From Opacimonas viscosa (GTDB lineage Bacteria; Pseudomonadota; Gammaproteobacteria; Enterobacterales; Alteromonadaceae), in contig NZ_JANATA010000016.1 in NCBI RefSeq assembly GCF_024199005.1, positions 1-64,000 on the forward strand: a DNA stretch of 64,000 bases, in the 5' to 3' direction. Each line of letters begins with the position of its first letter. Positions within the stretch are counted from its first letter, which is position 1. This document shows positions 1-9,826 of the stretch, piece by piece. The position numbers and the translations under genes are program-made. The notes beneath the pieces were generated by a model. The model was not told the DNA's origin. It did not search any database and saw only the letters and a list, made by a program, of their open reading frames with translations.

Positions 1-72
1 AACCTGCGGCGATTGTAGCGGAGGAACCTGCGGCGATTGTAGCGGAGGAACCTGCGGCGATTGTAGCGGAGG
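1..72 (+). repeat. Three perfect 24-bp tandem repeats inside ftsY
   Basis: The 24-base unit AACCTGCGGCGATTGTAGCG plus GAGG occurs three times back to back with no mismatch. A fourth, diverged start follows (AACCTGC then different). The unit is a multiple of three, so each copy adds eight residues (PAAIVAEE) to the acidic FtsY N-terminal region. More copies may lie left of the window. Confidence 0.95.
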
Positions 73-1040
73 AACCTGCTACGGCTGACGAAAAAACAAA
101 GAATGAAGCCGCTCCTGGTTTTTTTGCTTCATTAGCCTCTCGCCTGTCACGTACCAAACAGAATATTGGCAGTGGGTTTGTCAATCTCTTTCGCGGGCGA
201 AAGATTGACGACGAACTTTATGAAGAACTAGAAACACAATTGCTCGTGGCTGATGTGGGAATGAAAACAACCCAAGATATCATTACGCATCTAACCAAGA
301 CCGCTGATAAGTCTACACTTCGTGAAGCGGATGCTTTGTATGATGAACTCAAAACATATATGTCAGGTCTACTAGATGATGTCCAAGCGCCATTAGATGT
401 GGATAAGAGTGATGGCCCATTTGTGATCTTGATGGTAGGGGTCAATGGCGTAGGGAAGACCACTACCATTGGTAAAATGGCTAAACAGTTTCAAGCTCAA
501 GGTAAGAAAGTCATGTTAGCAGCAGGAGATACTTTTAGGGCCGCAGCAGTTGAGCAACTCCAAGTATGGGGAGAACGCAATGATATCCCAGTGGTCGCTC
601 AACACACTGGTGCAGACAGTGCTTCGGTGTTGTTTGATGCTTTGCAGTCAGCAGCCGCAAAAGATATCGATATCTTAATTGCTGATACAGCTGGACGACT
701 ACAAAATAAAGACCATTTAATGGCTGAACTAGAAAAAGTGGTACGGGTCATGAAAAAAGTTAACCCAGATGCGCCACATGAGGTTATGTTGACTCTAGAT
801 GCCGGAACTGGCCAAAATGCAATTTCGCAGGCTAAGTTGTTCAATGACGCAGTAGGTATCACCGGTATTACTTTAAGTAAGCTTGATGGTACCGCAAAAG
901 GCGGAGTTATTTTCCCAATTGCTGCGGAATTACAGATCCCCATTCGTTATATTGGAGTGGGAGAGGGCATTGATGATTTACGCGCCTTTGACAGTACTGA
1001 ATTCATTTCTGCGTTATTTGCACAAGAAGATAACGCCTAA
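1..1040 (+). CDS. ftsY: Signal recognition particle receptor FtsY (5' end outside window)
   Basis: FtsY is the membrane-associated SRP-receptor GTPase that docks ribosome-SRP complexes at the Sec translocon. The reading frame is open from base 3 leftward past the edge, so the true start is missing. The SRP GTPase signatures are all visible: P-loop GVNGVGKTTT, DTFRAAAVEQL, DTAGR and SKLDGTAKGG, ending in a standard NG domain. The visible N-terminal part is the variable acidic A region and holds three exact copies of PAAIVAEE. Internal TTG or ATG codons near base 240 are inside the conserved N domain and are not credible starts. The gene lies 34 bp ahead of ftsE, the usual gammaproteobacterial ftsY-ftsE-ftsX order. 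Identity is certain; only the N-terminal extent is unknown. Confidence 0.97.
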   Translation, partial: PAAIVAEEPAAIVAEEPAAIVAEEPATADEKTKNEAAPGFFASLASRLSRTKQNIGSGFVNLFRGRKIDDELYEELETQLLVADVGMKTTQDIITHLTKTADKSTLREADALYDELKTYMSGLLDDVQAPLDVDKSDGPFVILMVGVNGVGKTTTIGKMAKQFQAQGKKVMLAAGDTFRAAAVEQLQVWGERNDIPVVAQHTGADSASVLFDALQSAAAKDIDILIADTAGRLQNKDHLMAELEKVVRVMKKVNPDAPHEVMLTLDAGTGQNAISQAKLFNDAVGITGITLSKLDGTAKGGVIFPIAAELQIPIRYIGVGEGIDDLRAFDSTEFISALFAQEDNA

Positions 1041-1074
1041 ATACGTAACTAGTAAACTAACTTAAGTTGCTCTT

Positions 1075-1818
1075 ATGATTAAATTTGATGATGTCAGTAA
1101 AACATATCCAGGGGGGCAATTAGCCTTACAAAAGGTCAATTTTCACGTTGCTAAAGGTGAAATGGCTTTTTTAACAGGTCACTCCGGTGCGGGTAAGTCG
1201 ACCATCCTCAAATTAATTAGTTTGATGGAACGTCCTAGTGTTGGGCGCGTATTGATAAACGGGCATGACCTTGGACAACTTTCGCATAAAGATATTCCAT
1301 ATATCCGACGTGACATTGGTATGATTTTCCAGTCTCACCAGCTACTTATGGACCGAACCGTATTTGATAATGTCGCCCTACCTTTGGTGATAGAAGGGTA
1401 TTCACGCAAACAAATTACTAAAAGAGTGCATGCAGCATTGGATTTGGTGGGGTTGTTAAGTCGTGCACAAAATGCGCCTATGGCACTTTCTGGAGGGCAA
1501 CAACAGCGTGTCGGTATTGCCCGTGCGATAGTTAACCGTCCTCCCTTGTTATTGGCTGATGAGCCAACAGGTAATTTAGATCCGAAATTGTCTATGGAAA
1601 TTATGCGTCTCTTTGAAGCACTTAATCAATCTGGGATGAGTGTGTTTATTGCGACTCATGATTTGGGTTTAATAGCACGTATGAAATATCGCAATTTGAC
1701 GATTAAAAATGGTCGCCTCATCGAGGATGGGCTCCAAGAAGACGTCTTGTTGAATGAAACGAATACCAAATTACCTTCAGACGTACATGTAGATAATGAT
1801 ACGCCGAGGTATCGTTAA
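1075..1818 (+). CDS. ftsE: Cell division ATP-binding protein FtsE
   Basis: FtsE is the ATPase of the FtsEX complex, which couples the divisome to periplasmic cell-wall hydrolase activation. Visible motifs are Walker [10 protein letters not shown] (near residue 36), the ABC signature LSGGQQQR, Walker [13 protein letters not shown] and the switch histidine in FIATHD. At 247 residues it is about 25 longer than the E. coli protein; the extra residues are a polar C-terminal tail. Its stop codon shares one base with the ftsX start (TAATG), implying translational coupling. Start chosen: ATG giving [14 protein letters not shown], the conserved family beginning. Confidence 0.96.
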   Translation: MIKFDDVSKTYPGGQLALQKVNFHVAKGEMAFLTGHSGAGKSTILKLISLMERPSVGRVLINGHDLGQLSHKDIPYIRRDIGMIFQSHQLLMDRTVFDNVALPLVIEGYSRKQITKRVHAALDLVGLLSRAQNAPMALSGGQQQRVGIARAIVNRPPLLLADEPTGNLDPKLSMEIMRLFEALNQSGMSVFIATHDLGLIARMKYRNLTIKNGRLIEDGLQEDVLLNETNTKLPSDVHVDNDTPRYR

Positions 1819-2798
1819 TGAGTTTATTATTTGCAGGTCGTAAAACAGCTGTCACCGAACATAAGGTTGGGATAGTACAAAGATTTGTCATGACCGTTCT
1901 GAATCATTTTCGCCAGTTATTGGCGAGTTTAGGTGAGTTGTGGCGCCAACCTTTAGCGTCACTCATGACCATTGGCGTTTTAGGGCTTTCGATCACCTTA
2001 CCCAGTACGTTGTATTTATTGGTTAAAAACACAGAACAGGTCACCGCCGGATGGGAACAAGCTGGAGAAATATCGCTATACCTAAAACCCAACACTAGTG
2101 TAGCCCAGGCCCAACAATTACGCTTAGCCGTGTCTTTGTTTAGTGAGGTCGAAGCGGCTGAATTAGTGACAGCAGACAACGCCCTTATAGAATTCGAACA
2201 AGCCTCAGGCTTAACTAATTCACTGGCATATTTAGATAAAAATCCATTACCTCACGTTATTTTGATCACGCCCAAAGCGAGTTATGTACAACCAAATGCT
2301 GCACGGACATTGGTGAAAAAGCTTGAGCGACAAACTCATGTGGATTTTGGTAAGTTGGATATAGAGTGGCTAGAGCGTTTGTATGCAACCGTCAGTGTTG
2401 CACGAGATGTCGTGTGGATTGTTGCTATTTTGTTATGCGTCTCAGTGGTGCTTATTATTGGGAATACCATCAGGTTAAATATACTTAGTCAACGTGAAGA
2501 AATTATCATCATGAAATTAGTGGGTGCGACCGATAATTTTATTCGGTTCCCATTTTTATATACCGGAATGTGGTACGGTTTACTCGGTGGTGTTTTAGCG
2601 TGGATTTTAATTGCTTTCTTGTTGTGGTGGCTACAGTCAGGTATCGCCAATTTAGCCAATTTGTACCAAACTCAGTTCACACTTACTGGCTTAGATACTA
2701 CTGCGTTAGGCGTTATTTTACTGCTGTCTATCATTTTAGGCTTATTAGGTTCGATTATCTCGGTACAAAAACATATCAAAGAGATTGAGCCAAAATAA
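1818..2798 (+). CDS. ftsX: Cell division membrane protein FtsX
   Basis: FtsX is the inner-membrane permease-like partner of FtsE and transmits ATP-driven change to periplasmic amidase activators. The 326-residue protein has a cytoplasmic N-terminus, a first membrane segment near residues 50-70, a periplasmic loop of about 120 residues, and three more hydrophobic segments in the C-terminal half around the RLNILSQREEIIIMKLVGA region typical of FtsX/MacB-type permeases. It starts one base inside the ftsE stop codon. Size and topology match the family. Confidence 0.95.
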   Translation: MSLLFAGRKTAVTEHKVGIVQRFVMTVLNHFRQLLASLGELWRQPLASLMTIGVLGLSITLPSTLYLLVKNTEQVTAGWEQAGEISLYLKPNTSVAQAQQLRLAVSLFSEVEAAELVTADNALIEFEQASGLTNSLAYLDKNPLPHVILITPKASYVQPNAARTLVKKLERQTHVDFGKLDIEWLERLYATVSVARDVVWIVAILLCVSVVLIIGNTIRLNILSQREEIIIMKLVGATDNFIRFPFLYTGMWYGLLGGVLAWILIAFLLWWLQSGIANLANLYQTQFTLTGLDTTALGVILLLSIILGLLGSIISVQKHIKEIEPK

Positions 2799-2840
2799 AA
2801 GACAATCTCACCGATGAGTTTTGCTCTAATATGTGAAAAT

Positions 2841-2869
2841 TTGACACCCTTATAGGGTTGTGATTATAT
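2841..2869 (+). promoter_or_regulatory. Sigma-70 promoter upstream of small membrane protein gene
   Basis: TTGACA at 2841-2846, a 17-base spacer and TTATAT at 2864-2869 form a near-consensus promoter between ftsX and the next gene. It would give a leader of about 110 bases before the ATG at 2985. The spacer contains a small dyad, CCCTTATAGGG. Confidence 0.6.
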
Positions 2870-2984
2870 GCGAGGCAAACAATCATCCTATGTATGTCGA
2901 GACTTTAAATCGCACAGTAGTTGGCGGTTTAGATTCACCTGACACATTTTGTACCCCATCAGGATAAGTCCAAAGGTTATATTC

Positions 2985-3245
2985 ATGAACGAAATTACCC
3001 AATATGTCGATCTCAAGCGCATGGCGTTTTTGTCTGCTGCGGTTTTGTGTATCCCACTGGTGGCGATGCTAGCTACTGAACAAGTCAGATGGCACATCGT
3101 TGATTTTATCGTCGCGTTTGCCCTGTTTTTCCTGGCAGGTAGCAGTATTCAGTTGACGATTAAGCATCCTAAACCCCTTTACAAATTTAGTGCTGCACTG
3201 GTATTTATGACGGTTGCTATTCTTTGGGTAATACTCGCAGCTTAA
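2985..3245 (+). CDS. Small hypothetical inner-membrane protein (86 aa)
   Basis: I do not recognise a named family. The protein begins MNEITQYVDLKRM and has about three hydrophobic segments (residues roughly 13-29, 38-56 and 68-86), with a short basic stretch KHPKPLYK between the last two. I chose the ATG at 2985 because AAAGG lies eight bases upstream; a TTG 36 bases earlier has no such site. It interrupts the common ftsX-rpoH adjacency and has its own promoter. Function unknown. Confidence 0.7.
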   Translation: MNEITQYVDLKRMAFLSAAVLCIPLVAMLATEQVRWHIVDFIVAFALFFLAGSSIQLTIKHPKPLYKFSAALVFMTVAILWVILAA

Positions 3246-3345
3246 TCGTTATCAGTATATTGTATAAATGTACGGTTATTTTGGATGAAATTATTTATTT
3301 CAGTACAAAAGGCTTGAATTTGGAAGTTTTAACACAATATTAACT

Positions 3346-3373
3346 TGAACTATTAGCATTTATGCTAGTCTAT
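3346..3373 (+). promoter_or_regulatory. Possible sigma-E-type promoter of rpoH
   Basis: TGAACTA at 3346-3352 and TCTAT at 3369-3373 are separated by 16 bases and resemble a sigma-E promoter (GGAACTT, then TCTGA). Enteric rpoH is known to have such a promoter. Between the elements lies the inverted repeat TAGCAT-TT-ATGCTA (3354-3367). The match is partial and the leader would be about 135 bases. Confidence 0.35.
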
Positions 3374-3512
3374 GTTATGGTGTTAGATATTGTTGCGTTG
3401 GTCTCATTTTATCCTGTCTTAGACACTTGCCAGCGACACATATTTTTAAGTAAAATATAAATACAGAATTTACTTAAAATTGAATATTTATTGAATTTTA
3501 CGAGGTTTTTTA

Positions 3513-4364
3513 ATGACACAGTCAATGCAACTAGCATTAAGTTTACCGCAAAGCGGAAGCATTGAAAGCTACGTACAATCTATTTCTTCGATTCCTATGC
3601 TTTCAGCAGAGCAGGAAAAGTCACTTGCAGATCGCCTTTATCATGAAGGTGATGTTGAAGCTGCTCGTGAGTTGGTCATGTCTCATCTGCGTTTTGTTGT
3701 GCATATTGCTAAATCTTATTCAGGCTATGGCCTACCCCAAGCGGATCTTATCCAAGAAGGTAATATCGGTTTGATGAAAGCGGTGAAACGCTTCAACCCT
3801 GATGTAGGTGTTCGCCTGGTATCTTTTGCGGTCCACTGGATAAAAGCTGAGATCCATGAATTTGTATTAAAAAATTGGCGTATCGTGAAAGTAGCTACGA
3901 CCAAAGCGCAACGTAAATTATTTTTTAATTTACGAAAATCTAAAAAGCGTTTAGGTTGGTTCACGCATGACGAAGTCCAAAAGGTAGCTGAAGAATTAGG
4001 TGTCAGTGAAAAAGAAGTATTGCAGATGGAGGCCCGTATGGGTTCTCAAGATGCTGCTTTTGACCTTTCTGCGGATGACAATGATGATAATCCAAACTAT
4101 GCGCCTGCGCAGTATTTAGAAGACAAATCAGAGAACGTTGAAGCTGCGGTTATTAACAAAGATTTTGATGACAATGCTGCAAAGCGTCTATATGCAGCAA
4201 TTAAAACATTGGATGAAAGAAGTCAGCACATTATCGAAACGCGTTGGTTGAATGATAATAAAATGACTCTCCAAGATTTAGCCGCTAAATATGAAGTGTC
4301 TGCTGAGCGTGTGAGACAAATTGAAAAGAATGCCATGAAGAAAATACAAGCAGCTATGGCATAA
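3513..4364 (+). CDS. rpoH: RNA polymerase heat-shock sigma factor RpoH (sigma-32)
   Basis: RpoH directs RNA polymerase to heat-shock promoters. The 283-residue protein has region 2.1/2.2 ([16 protein letters not shown]), region 2.3/2.4 ([14 protein letters not shown]), the RpoH box [18 protein letters not shown] that separates sigma-32 from other group 3 factors, and a region 4 helix-turn-helix ending [16 protein letters not shown]. Length agrees with the family (about 285). It is followed by a strong terminator, so it is probably monocistronic. A sigma-32-type promoter lies upstream of hslV at 14.9 kb, a likely target. Confidence 0.97.
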   Translation: MTQSMQLALSLPQSGSIESYVQSISSIPMLSAEQEKSLADRLYHEGDVEAARELVMSHLRFVVHIAKSYSGYGLPQADLIQEGNIGLMKAVKRFNPDVGVRLVSFAVHWIKAEIHEFVLKNWRIVKVATTKAQRKLFFNLRKSKKRLGWFTHDEVQKVAEELGVSEKEVLQMEARMGSQDAAFDLSADDNDDNPNYAPAQYLEDKSENVEAAVINKDFDDNAAKRLYAAIKTLDERSQHIIETRWLNDNKMTLQDLAAKYEVSAERVRQIEKNAMKKIQAAMA

Positions 4365-4397
4365 TTGCTAAAGTTGGTATTTTGTTCTGCAAGAATT

Positions 4398-4434
4398 AAA
4401 AAGGCTTTTTCTAAGATAGAAAAAGCCTTTTTTT
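4398..4434 (+). terminator. Rho-independent terminator of rpoH
   Basis: AAAAAGGCTTTTTCT pairs with AGAAAAAGCCTTTTT across the five-base loop AAGAT, followed by a run of seven T. A clear intrinsic terminator 33 bases after the rpoH stop. Confidence 0.9.
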
Positions 4435-4488
4435 ATGATTGTTAACTCGTTTTATTTGTCTTTATTCTTGTTTGTTTTCCAGCAGATT

Positions 4489-5424
4489 TTAAGCTGAGGT
4501 ATTTTCAGTGTGCTTACTTTCGCTGGGGCCAGGGTTCAAAATCCAATATACACCGGTGAACTCTGCAACCGCCTTAGTTCCATCCATAATTTTCACGATT
4601 AATTCTACTTGCATTTTTTTACCAGAATTCAGCGTTTTGTAAGCTGCTTTGTAGTGTGCAAGATCTGCAATCGCTCTGGGCTGAGCAGTAATGGGTTTAT
4701 GGTAGTGAATATTACTATCACCCAATACGATATCACCACTGAGACCTTGTTCCCGAAGCTGCAAGTAAATCATGCCCCAGCCAGTTAATGTGGCTAAGGA
4801 AAAAATACTGCCGGCAAACATGGTGCCATGTAAGTTGATATTTTTGTTTAAGGAAGCACGTACTTCGAGTGTATCCCCTGAATACTGATAAATCTTGATC
4901 CCCATTTGATCAGAAATTGGGATCGTGGTTTGCCAAGTCTCTTGTAAAGTTTGGCACCATTCTGGATGTACCAAAACATGTTGGTTGTTACCCAGTTTTT
5001 TTACCATCTGCAGGCGTTTTAAGCGCATTAGATCTTGAGCCGCTTCATCCGCGACGACATAACCACAACTTCTAAAAAAGTGCTCAGAAGTTTCTAAGCT
5101 ATTGGTAACAGCTCTAATTGCACCATTTTCTACCGCAAAGTTCTCCAGTGCGGATAAAATCACTCTACCCATACCTTTGCCATGCGCATCAAAGCTAACC
5201 GCTATATGCCTTATTTGGACTTCTTCAGCGGTATTAAAGTGACAGCGCCCAACCGCAATGATCTCATTCTTGTTATTTAACACCATACGATGCTCAGCGA
5301 CGTTTTCATATTCGTCCTTTTCTGAGCCTTTGGGGTAATTAAAAGGTTCACGTAGGATTTGCCAACGAAACTGATAGTATTGGCGAAACTGCTCTTCGGT
5401 TTTAGGAGTGATTATTTTATACAA
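4489..5424 (-). CDS. yiiD: YiiD-family GNAT/hotdog fusion protein
   Basis: This 311-residue two-domain protein aligns by eye along its length with E. coli YiiD: an N-terminal GNAT acyltransferase fold (RQYYQFRWQILREP, then RHIAVSFDAHGKGMGRVILSA) and a C-terminal thioesterase-like hotdog domain (LHGTMFAGSIFSLATLTGWG). The E. coli homologue has been reported as a malonyl-ACP decarboxylase that can prime fatty acid synthesis; I recall this rather than derive it. The start is a TTG, chosen because AGAGG precedes it and MYKIITPKTEEQF aligns with the family. It is last in the pip-dtd-yiiD run, 9 bp after dtd, and the dtd-yiiD adjacency is also found in E. coli. Confidence 0.88.
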   Translation of the reverse strand: MYKIITPKTEEQFRQYYQFRWQILREPFNYPKGSEKDEYENVAEHRMVLNNKNEIIAVGRCHFNTAEEVQIRHIAVSFDAHGKGMGRVILSALENFAVENGAIRAVTNSLETSEHFFRSCGYVVADEAAQDLMRLKRLQMVKKLGNNQHVLVHPEWCQTLQETWQTTIPISDQMGIKIYQYSGDTLEVRASLNKNINLHGTMFAGSIFSLATLTGWGMIYLQLREQGLSGDIVLGDSNIHYHKPITAQPRAIADLAHYKAAYKTLNSGKKMQVELIVKIMDGTKAVAEFTGVYWILNPGPSESKHTENTSA

Positions 5425-5433
5425 GAGAACCTC

Positions 5434-5874
5434 TTAAACTTGCAGTGAGAAAGTGACAGGACCGTCATTGACTAAACTCACCTGCATATCTGCACCAAAC
5501 TGTCCGGTTTGGACTAAATTCGTACATGTGTGTTTTAATTCGGCAACAAAGTGATTATAAAGTTCCTCACCTAATGCCGGTGGAGCTCCTCTAGAAAAGC
5601 CTGGGCGATTCCCTTTTTGGGTGTCGGCTACGAGAGTAAACTGTGAAACTACTAAGATGTCACCTTGGGACTGCTGGATGTTGATATTCATCTTGCCCTG
5701 GTCATCGTTAAACATTCTAAATTTGAGTAATTTAGAGATCATTTTGGTGACTGTTGCTGGAGTGTCGTTGGCTTCAACACCTAGCAGGACCAACATACCT
5801 TGTTGGATATCACCTATAGTCGAGCCGGCAACAGAAACGTTTGCTGAGGTAACACGTTGAACTAAAGCAATCAT
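5434..5874 (-). CDS. dtd: D-aminoacyl-tRNA deacylase
   Basis: Dtd hydrolyses D-aminoacyl-tRNAs (and glycyl-tRNA-Ala), recycling mischarged tRNA in the cytoplasm. The 146-residue protein begins MIALVQRVTSANVSV and carries both active-site signatures: SQFTLVADTQKGNRPGF and the cross-subunit NDGPVTF motif near the C-terminus, which supplies the Gly-cisPro selectivity filter region. Length is exactly that of the family. It lies between pip (17 bp upstream) and yiiD (9 bp downstream), so the three are probably cotranscribed. Confidence 0.96.
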   Translation of the reverse strand: MIALVQRVTSANVSVAGSTIGDIQQGMLVLLGVEANDTPATVTKMISKLLKFRMFNDDQGKMNINIQQSQGDILVVSQFTLVADTQKGNRPGFSRGAPPALGEELYNHFVAELKHTCTNLVQTGQFGADMQVSLVNDGPVTFSLQV

Positions 5875-5891
5875 AACAGACCTGTAGAAAA

Positions 5892-6857
5892 CTAATTGAT
5901 GTCGATAATTTTATACATAGTATCAGTTGCTTGCTTCAACGCAAAGGCTATCCCAGGCTCAGAGGTACTATGCCCTGCGTCGGGAACAATAGTGAGCTGA
6001 CTGTTGGGCCAGATTTGTTGTAATGAATATGAAGATTCCAGTTTACAGATCATGTCATAGCGACCATGCACAATCATGCCAGGGATGTGATTGATGGCAT
6101 GGATGTTATCCAAAATGTAATTGTCAGGGATAAAACAATCATTCTTCAAATAGTGACATTCTAGCATAGCTAAGCTAGCAACTTGATGTAAGTCATAATT
6201 ATATAAAGGGTCACCATATGGATGTTGGATCCTAGAAATACGTTCTTCCCAACCGTACCAAGCACGTAATGCATTTGCTTTGGCAAATTTATTTTTTTGG
6301 TTAAAGAGTGTAAAAAAAGCATCACAGATTTCTTTCGTGGTATCTAGATACCCGACATCTTGCACAAAGGCCTCGTAATGCTCTGGGTACAATTGACCCG
6401 CACCGCCCTGAGGATGAATATACCAATGGATATCTTGCTCTCGACCCAAAAAAACGCCACGCAATATAAGCCCCAAAGTATGCTCAGGGGCAGCAATTGC
6501 AGCTAATAAAGCCAAGGTCGATCCCCAACTGCCACCAAACAATATCCACTTGTCGATGTGTAGATGCTCTCGCAGTGCATGAATATCGTTTAATAAATCT
6601 TGAGTCGTATTATTTTCAATGGATGCAAATGGAGTCGAACGGCCACAACCACGTTGCTCAAAACCTATAATGCGATAGATATTAGTATCAAATTGTTTTG
6701 AGTAATCAGTGCTTAAACCTGCGCCTGGCCCGCCGTGTATAAAGAGGATCGGGATGCCTTTGGGGTTCCCCGTTTCTTCGACGTAGATCTCATGCCCATG
6801 CGTTACAGGCAGCATAAAATGTCGATAAGGATTAGCAGGTGAGTAAAGTTGTGGCAT
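5892..6857 (-). CDS. pip: Proline iminopeptidase
   Basis: This alpha/beta-hydrolase serine peptidase (family S33) removes N-terminal proline from peptides. The 321-residue protein shows the oxyanion motif HGGPGAGLS, the RGCGRS motif, the nucleophile elbow GGSWGSTLAL with the catalytic serine, a lid region containing NALRAWYGWEERIS, and the late Asp/His in HGRYDMIC and DAGHS. It is the first gene of the minus-strand group pip-dtd-yiiD. No signal peptide is visible, so it is cytoplasmic. Confidence 0.93.
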   Translation of the reverse strand: MPQLYSPANPYRHFMLPVTHGHEIYVEETGNPKGIPILFIHGGPGAGLSTDYSKQFDTNIYRIIGFEQRGCGRSTPFASIENNTTQDLLNDIHALREHLHIDKWILFGGSWGSTLALLAAIAAPEHTLGLILRGVFLGREQDIHWYIHPQGGAGQLYPEHYEAFVQDVGYLDTTKEICDAFFTLFNQKNKFAKANALRAWYGWEERISRIQHPYGDPLYNYDLHQVASLAMLECHYLKNDCFIPDNYILDNIHAINHIPGMIVHGRYDMICKLESSYSLQQIWPNSQLTIVPDAGHSTSEPGIAFALKQATDTMYKIIDIN

Positions 6858-6942
6858 CTAGTTGTTTTTCTTTAAATTATAGTCTAGTTTATCTATTAAA
6901 TACTGAACAATTACAACCATAATCGAACAATAGGAAAAAATT

Positions 6943-7176
6943 ATGCCTAGTCAAGGATCGGGTGGCAATGTCATCGCAGCAATTTGTAATATCTTCATAC
7001 CTGGTTTAGGCCAGTTAGTACAAGGCAGAATAGGAAAAGCGCTAATGTTTTTTTTAGTTACTGCCATTTGTTATGGATTAACCGCCACAGTCATATTGGC
7101 TATTTTATGGCCAGTAGGTGCGATTTTTCATCTCTGGTCTATTATCGATGCTGCAAAGTTTACCCCTTATGAATAG
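6943..7176 (+). CDS. Small membrane protein, TM2-like (77 aa)
   Basis: A short protein with two hydrophobic segments (about residues 8-25 and 32-68) and a glycine-rich link, IPGLGQLVQGRIGKALMFF, which resembles TM2/YccF-like small membrane proteins where a GLGQ..G.. turn separates helices. GGA precedes the ATG at a usable distance. Its last eight bases overlap the start of the next lipoprotein gene (ATGAATAG), so the two are translationally coupled. Function unknown. Confidence 0.72.
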   Translation: MPSQGSGGNVIAAICNIFIPGLGQLVQGRIGKALMFFLVTAICYGLTATVILAILWPVGAIFHLWSIIDAAKFTPYE

Positions 7177-7816
7177 CCAAGCATTTAAACTGCTGTGCTT
7201 GGGAGCCGTGCTTGCCTTGAGTGCTTGTCAGTCGACCTATTATTCGGCTTGGGAAAAACTCGGGGTTGAAAAGCGTGATATTCTTGTTGACCGAGTCGAA
7301 GATGCTCGAGATTCACAAACTGCCGCTCAGGAGCAGTTTTCTTCTGCTTTAGCAGAGTTTTCCGCATTAATAAATTTTGATGGTGGTGAATTAGAAGACG
7401 TTTATGACAACCTGAAAGGACAGTATGATGATTCAAAATCTGCTGCAACAGCAGTGACTAAACGCATCGATAAGGTGGAAAGTGTCGCAGAAGCACTCTT
7501 TGCTGAATGGAAAGCTGAATTGGATTTGTATACCAATGCAAATTTGCAGCGTGATAGTCAGAACAAACTTCGCAATACCAAGCGCCAATATACGAACATG
7601 CTCAAAGCTATGCGTAAGGTCGAAAACAGTATGCCGCCTGTGTTGGATGCGTTACAGAACAATGTTTTGTATTTGAAGCATAATTTAAATGCCAGCGCGG
7701 TTGGTGCATTAGAGGGTGAACTAGGTGTTATTCGCAAAGATGTGAACCGCTTAGTCAGTGAGATGAATGAAGCGATTAAGCAATCCAATGCGTTTATTCA
7801 GTCGATGCAGGGATAG
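7169..7816 (+). CDS. DUF2959-family lipoprotein
   Basis: I chose the ATG at 7169, giving a lipoprotein signal peptide with lipobox LSAC (Cys20), rather than an upstream non-ATG start inside the preceding gene. The mature part begins QSTYYSAWEKLGVEKRDILVDRVEDARDSQ, the hallmark beginning of DUF2959 proteins, and continues as mostly alpha-helical, charged, coiled-coil-like sequence to 215 residues. It is probably an envelope lipoprotein of unknown role. The 3' end overlaps the convergent yihY gene by 23 bp. Confidence 0.85.
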   Translation: MNSQAFKLLCLGAVLALSACQSTYYSAWEKLGVEKRDILVDRVEDARDSQTAAQEQFSSALAEFSALINFDGGELEDVYDNLKGQYDDSKSAATAVTKRIDKVESVAEALFAEWKAELDLYTNANLQRDSQNKLRNTKRQYTNMLKAMRKVENSMPPVLDALQNNVLYLKHNLNASAVGALEGELGVIRKDVNRLVSEMNEAIKQSNAFIQSMQG

Positions 7817-8681
7817 ATTCAGGTGTTTCTATCCAAGCCTCTTTAACGGCACAGGTAAATTCGGCGCCAAGTAATACCACTATCCAAGACAGATAAACCC
7901 AAACAAACAAGATCGGGATCACGGCTAACGCGCCATAGATTAATTCATAAGAAGGGAAGTTGGCAACATACAACGCGAACCCCTTTTTTGATAGTTCAAA
8001 TAAAATGGTCGCCAGGATTGCCCCGGATAGCGCGTGTTTGAATTTAACGCGTTCATTGGGCACCAGCATATACAAAATCAAGAATGCAAAAATCGACAGC
8101 ATACTAGGCACCAGTTTTAACAAAAAGGTACTAAAACCTGGTGTATAAGTATCGGCAAAAGCGGCTAGGCTGATCAAATAAGAACTCACCACAACGCTTG
8201 AACCCATCAGGATAGGACCGAGAGTAATGACCATCCAGTAAATAGCAAAGGTGAACATCGTTGGACGCTTTTCTTCAATACGCCAAATTCGATTCAATGT
8301 TTTATCAATATTGGAGATCAAGAGCAGAGCAACAACGAGTAAAGATAATATCCCGACTGCGCCCATACTCGAAGCATTACCAACAAATTCTGCAACGTAT
8401 TCTTGGACGACATTGCCAGAGGTTGGTACAAAGTTATTAAAGATAAAGTCTTCGACTACGGTTCTGACATTTTCAAATGCGGGAAAGGCCGACATTATGG
8501 TGAAAAACACCATAATAAAAGGCACTAAAGAAAGCAAAGAAACATACGCTAAATGCCCAGCAGATATGGTAATTTTGTCATTCGCGCAGCGCTTAACAAA
8601 ATACTGAATCAAGGTGCGTAGGTGAGGTAAAGTGACGGTGCTTAAAAAAGCGAATACCCGCTGAAGTCCATTTACGTGCAT
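7794..8681 (-). CDS. yihY: YihY/RbnBN-family inner-membrane protein
   Basis: A 295-residue UPF0761 (BrkB-like) integral membrane protein with about six hydrophobic segments. Diagnostic stretches include SAGHLAYVSLLSLVPFIMVFF near the start, LLLISNIDKTLNRIWRIEEKRP in the middle and a late GALAVIPILFVWVYLSWIVVLLG. The old ribonuclease BN name attached to the family is known to be erroneous; the function is unsettled. It keeps the enteric neighbourhood of dtd and yiiD, although three genes now lie between. It overlaps the DUF2959 gene tail to tail. Confidence 0.9.
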   Translation of the reverse strand: MHVNGLQRVFAFLSTVTLPHLRTLIQYFVKRCANDKITISAGHLAYVSLLSLVPFIMVFFTIMSAFPAFENVRTVVEDFIFNNFVPTSGNVVQEYVAEFVGNASSMGAVGILSLLVVALLLISNIDKTLNRIWRIEEKRPTMFTFAIYWMVITLGPILMGSSVVVSSYLISLAAFADTYTPGFSTFLLKLVPSMLSIFAFLILYMLVPNERVKFKHALSGAILATILFELSKKGFALYVANFPSYELIYGALAVIPILFVWVYLSWIVVLLGAEFTCAVKEAWIETPESIPASTE

Positions 8682-8703
8682 GAAGTGCCTTATACGTTTA
8701 TTT

Positions 8704-8738
8704 AAATAAAAGCCTAAAAGAGAAGCTTATTAGGCTTT
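8704..8738 (-). terminator. Terminator of metF (minus strand)
   Basis: On the minus strand AAAGCCTAA pairs with TTAGGCTTT over a 12-base loop and is followed by the T-rich TATTTAAA. It lies between metF and yihY and would end metF transcripts. Confidence 0.6.
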
Positions 8739-8792
8739 ATCGGTCAATAACTACAAAGCTAAACATAGCATAAGTTTTATGTTGTCTCAGGA

Positions 8793-9724
<932 letters not shown>

Positions 9725-9753
9725 AAAATACGAGAATATTAAGCAAGCGTCAA
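9725..9753 (-). promoter_or_regulatory. metF promoter
   Basis: On the minus strand TTGACG (9748-9753), a 17-base spacer and TATTTT (9725-9730) form a good sigma-70 promoter. The met boxes begin at the next base, covering the transcription start, as expected for repression. Confidence 0.7.
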
Positions 9754-9826
9754 CATTTATTGATCCTGCTTAAGACCAAAACCCTACGCAAAATTCGCAT
9801 AAGTCATAACAAAAGGTAGAACAATA

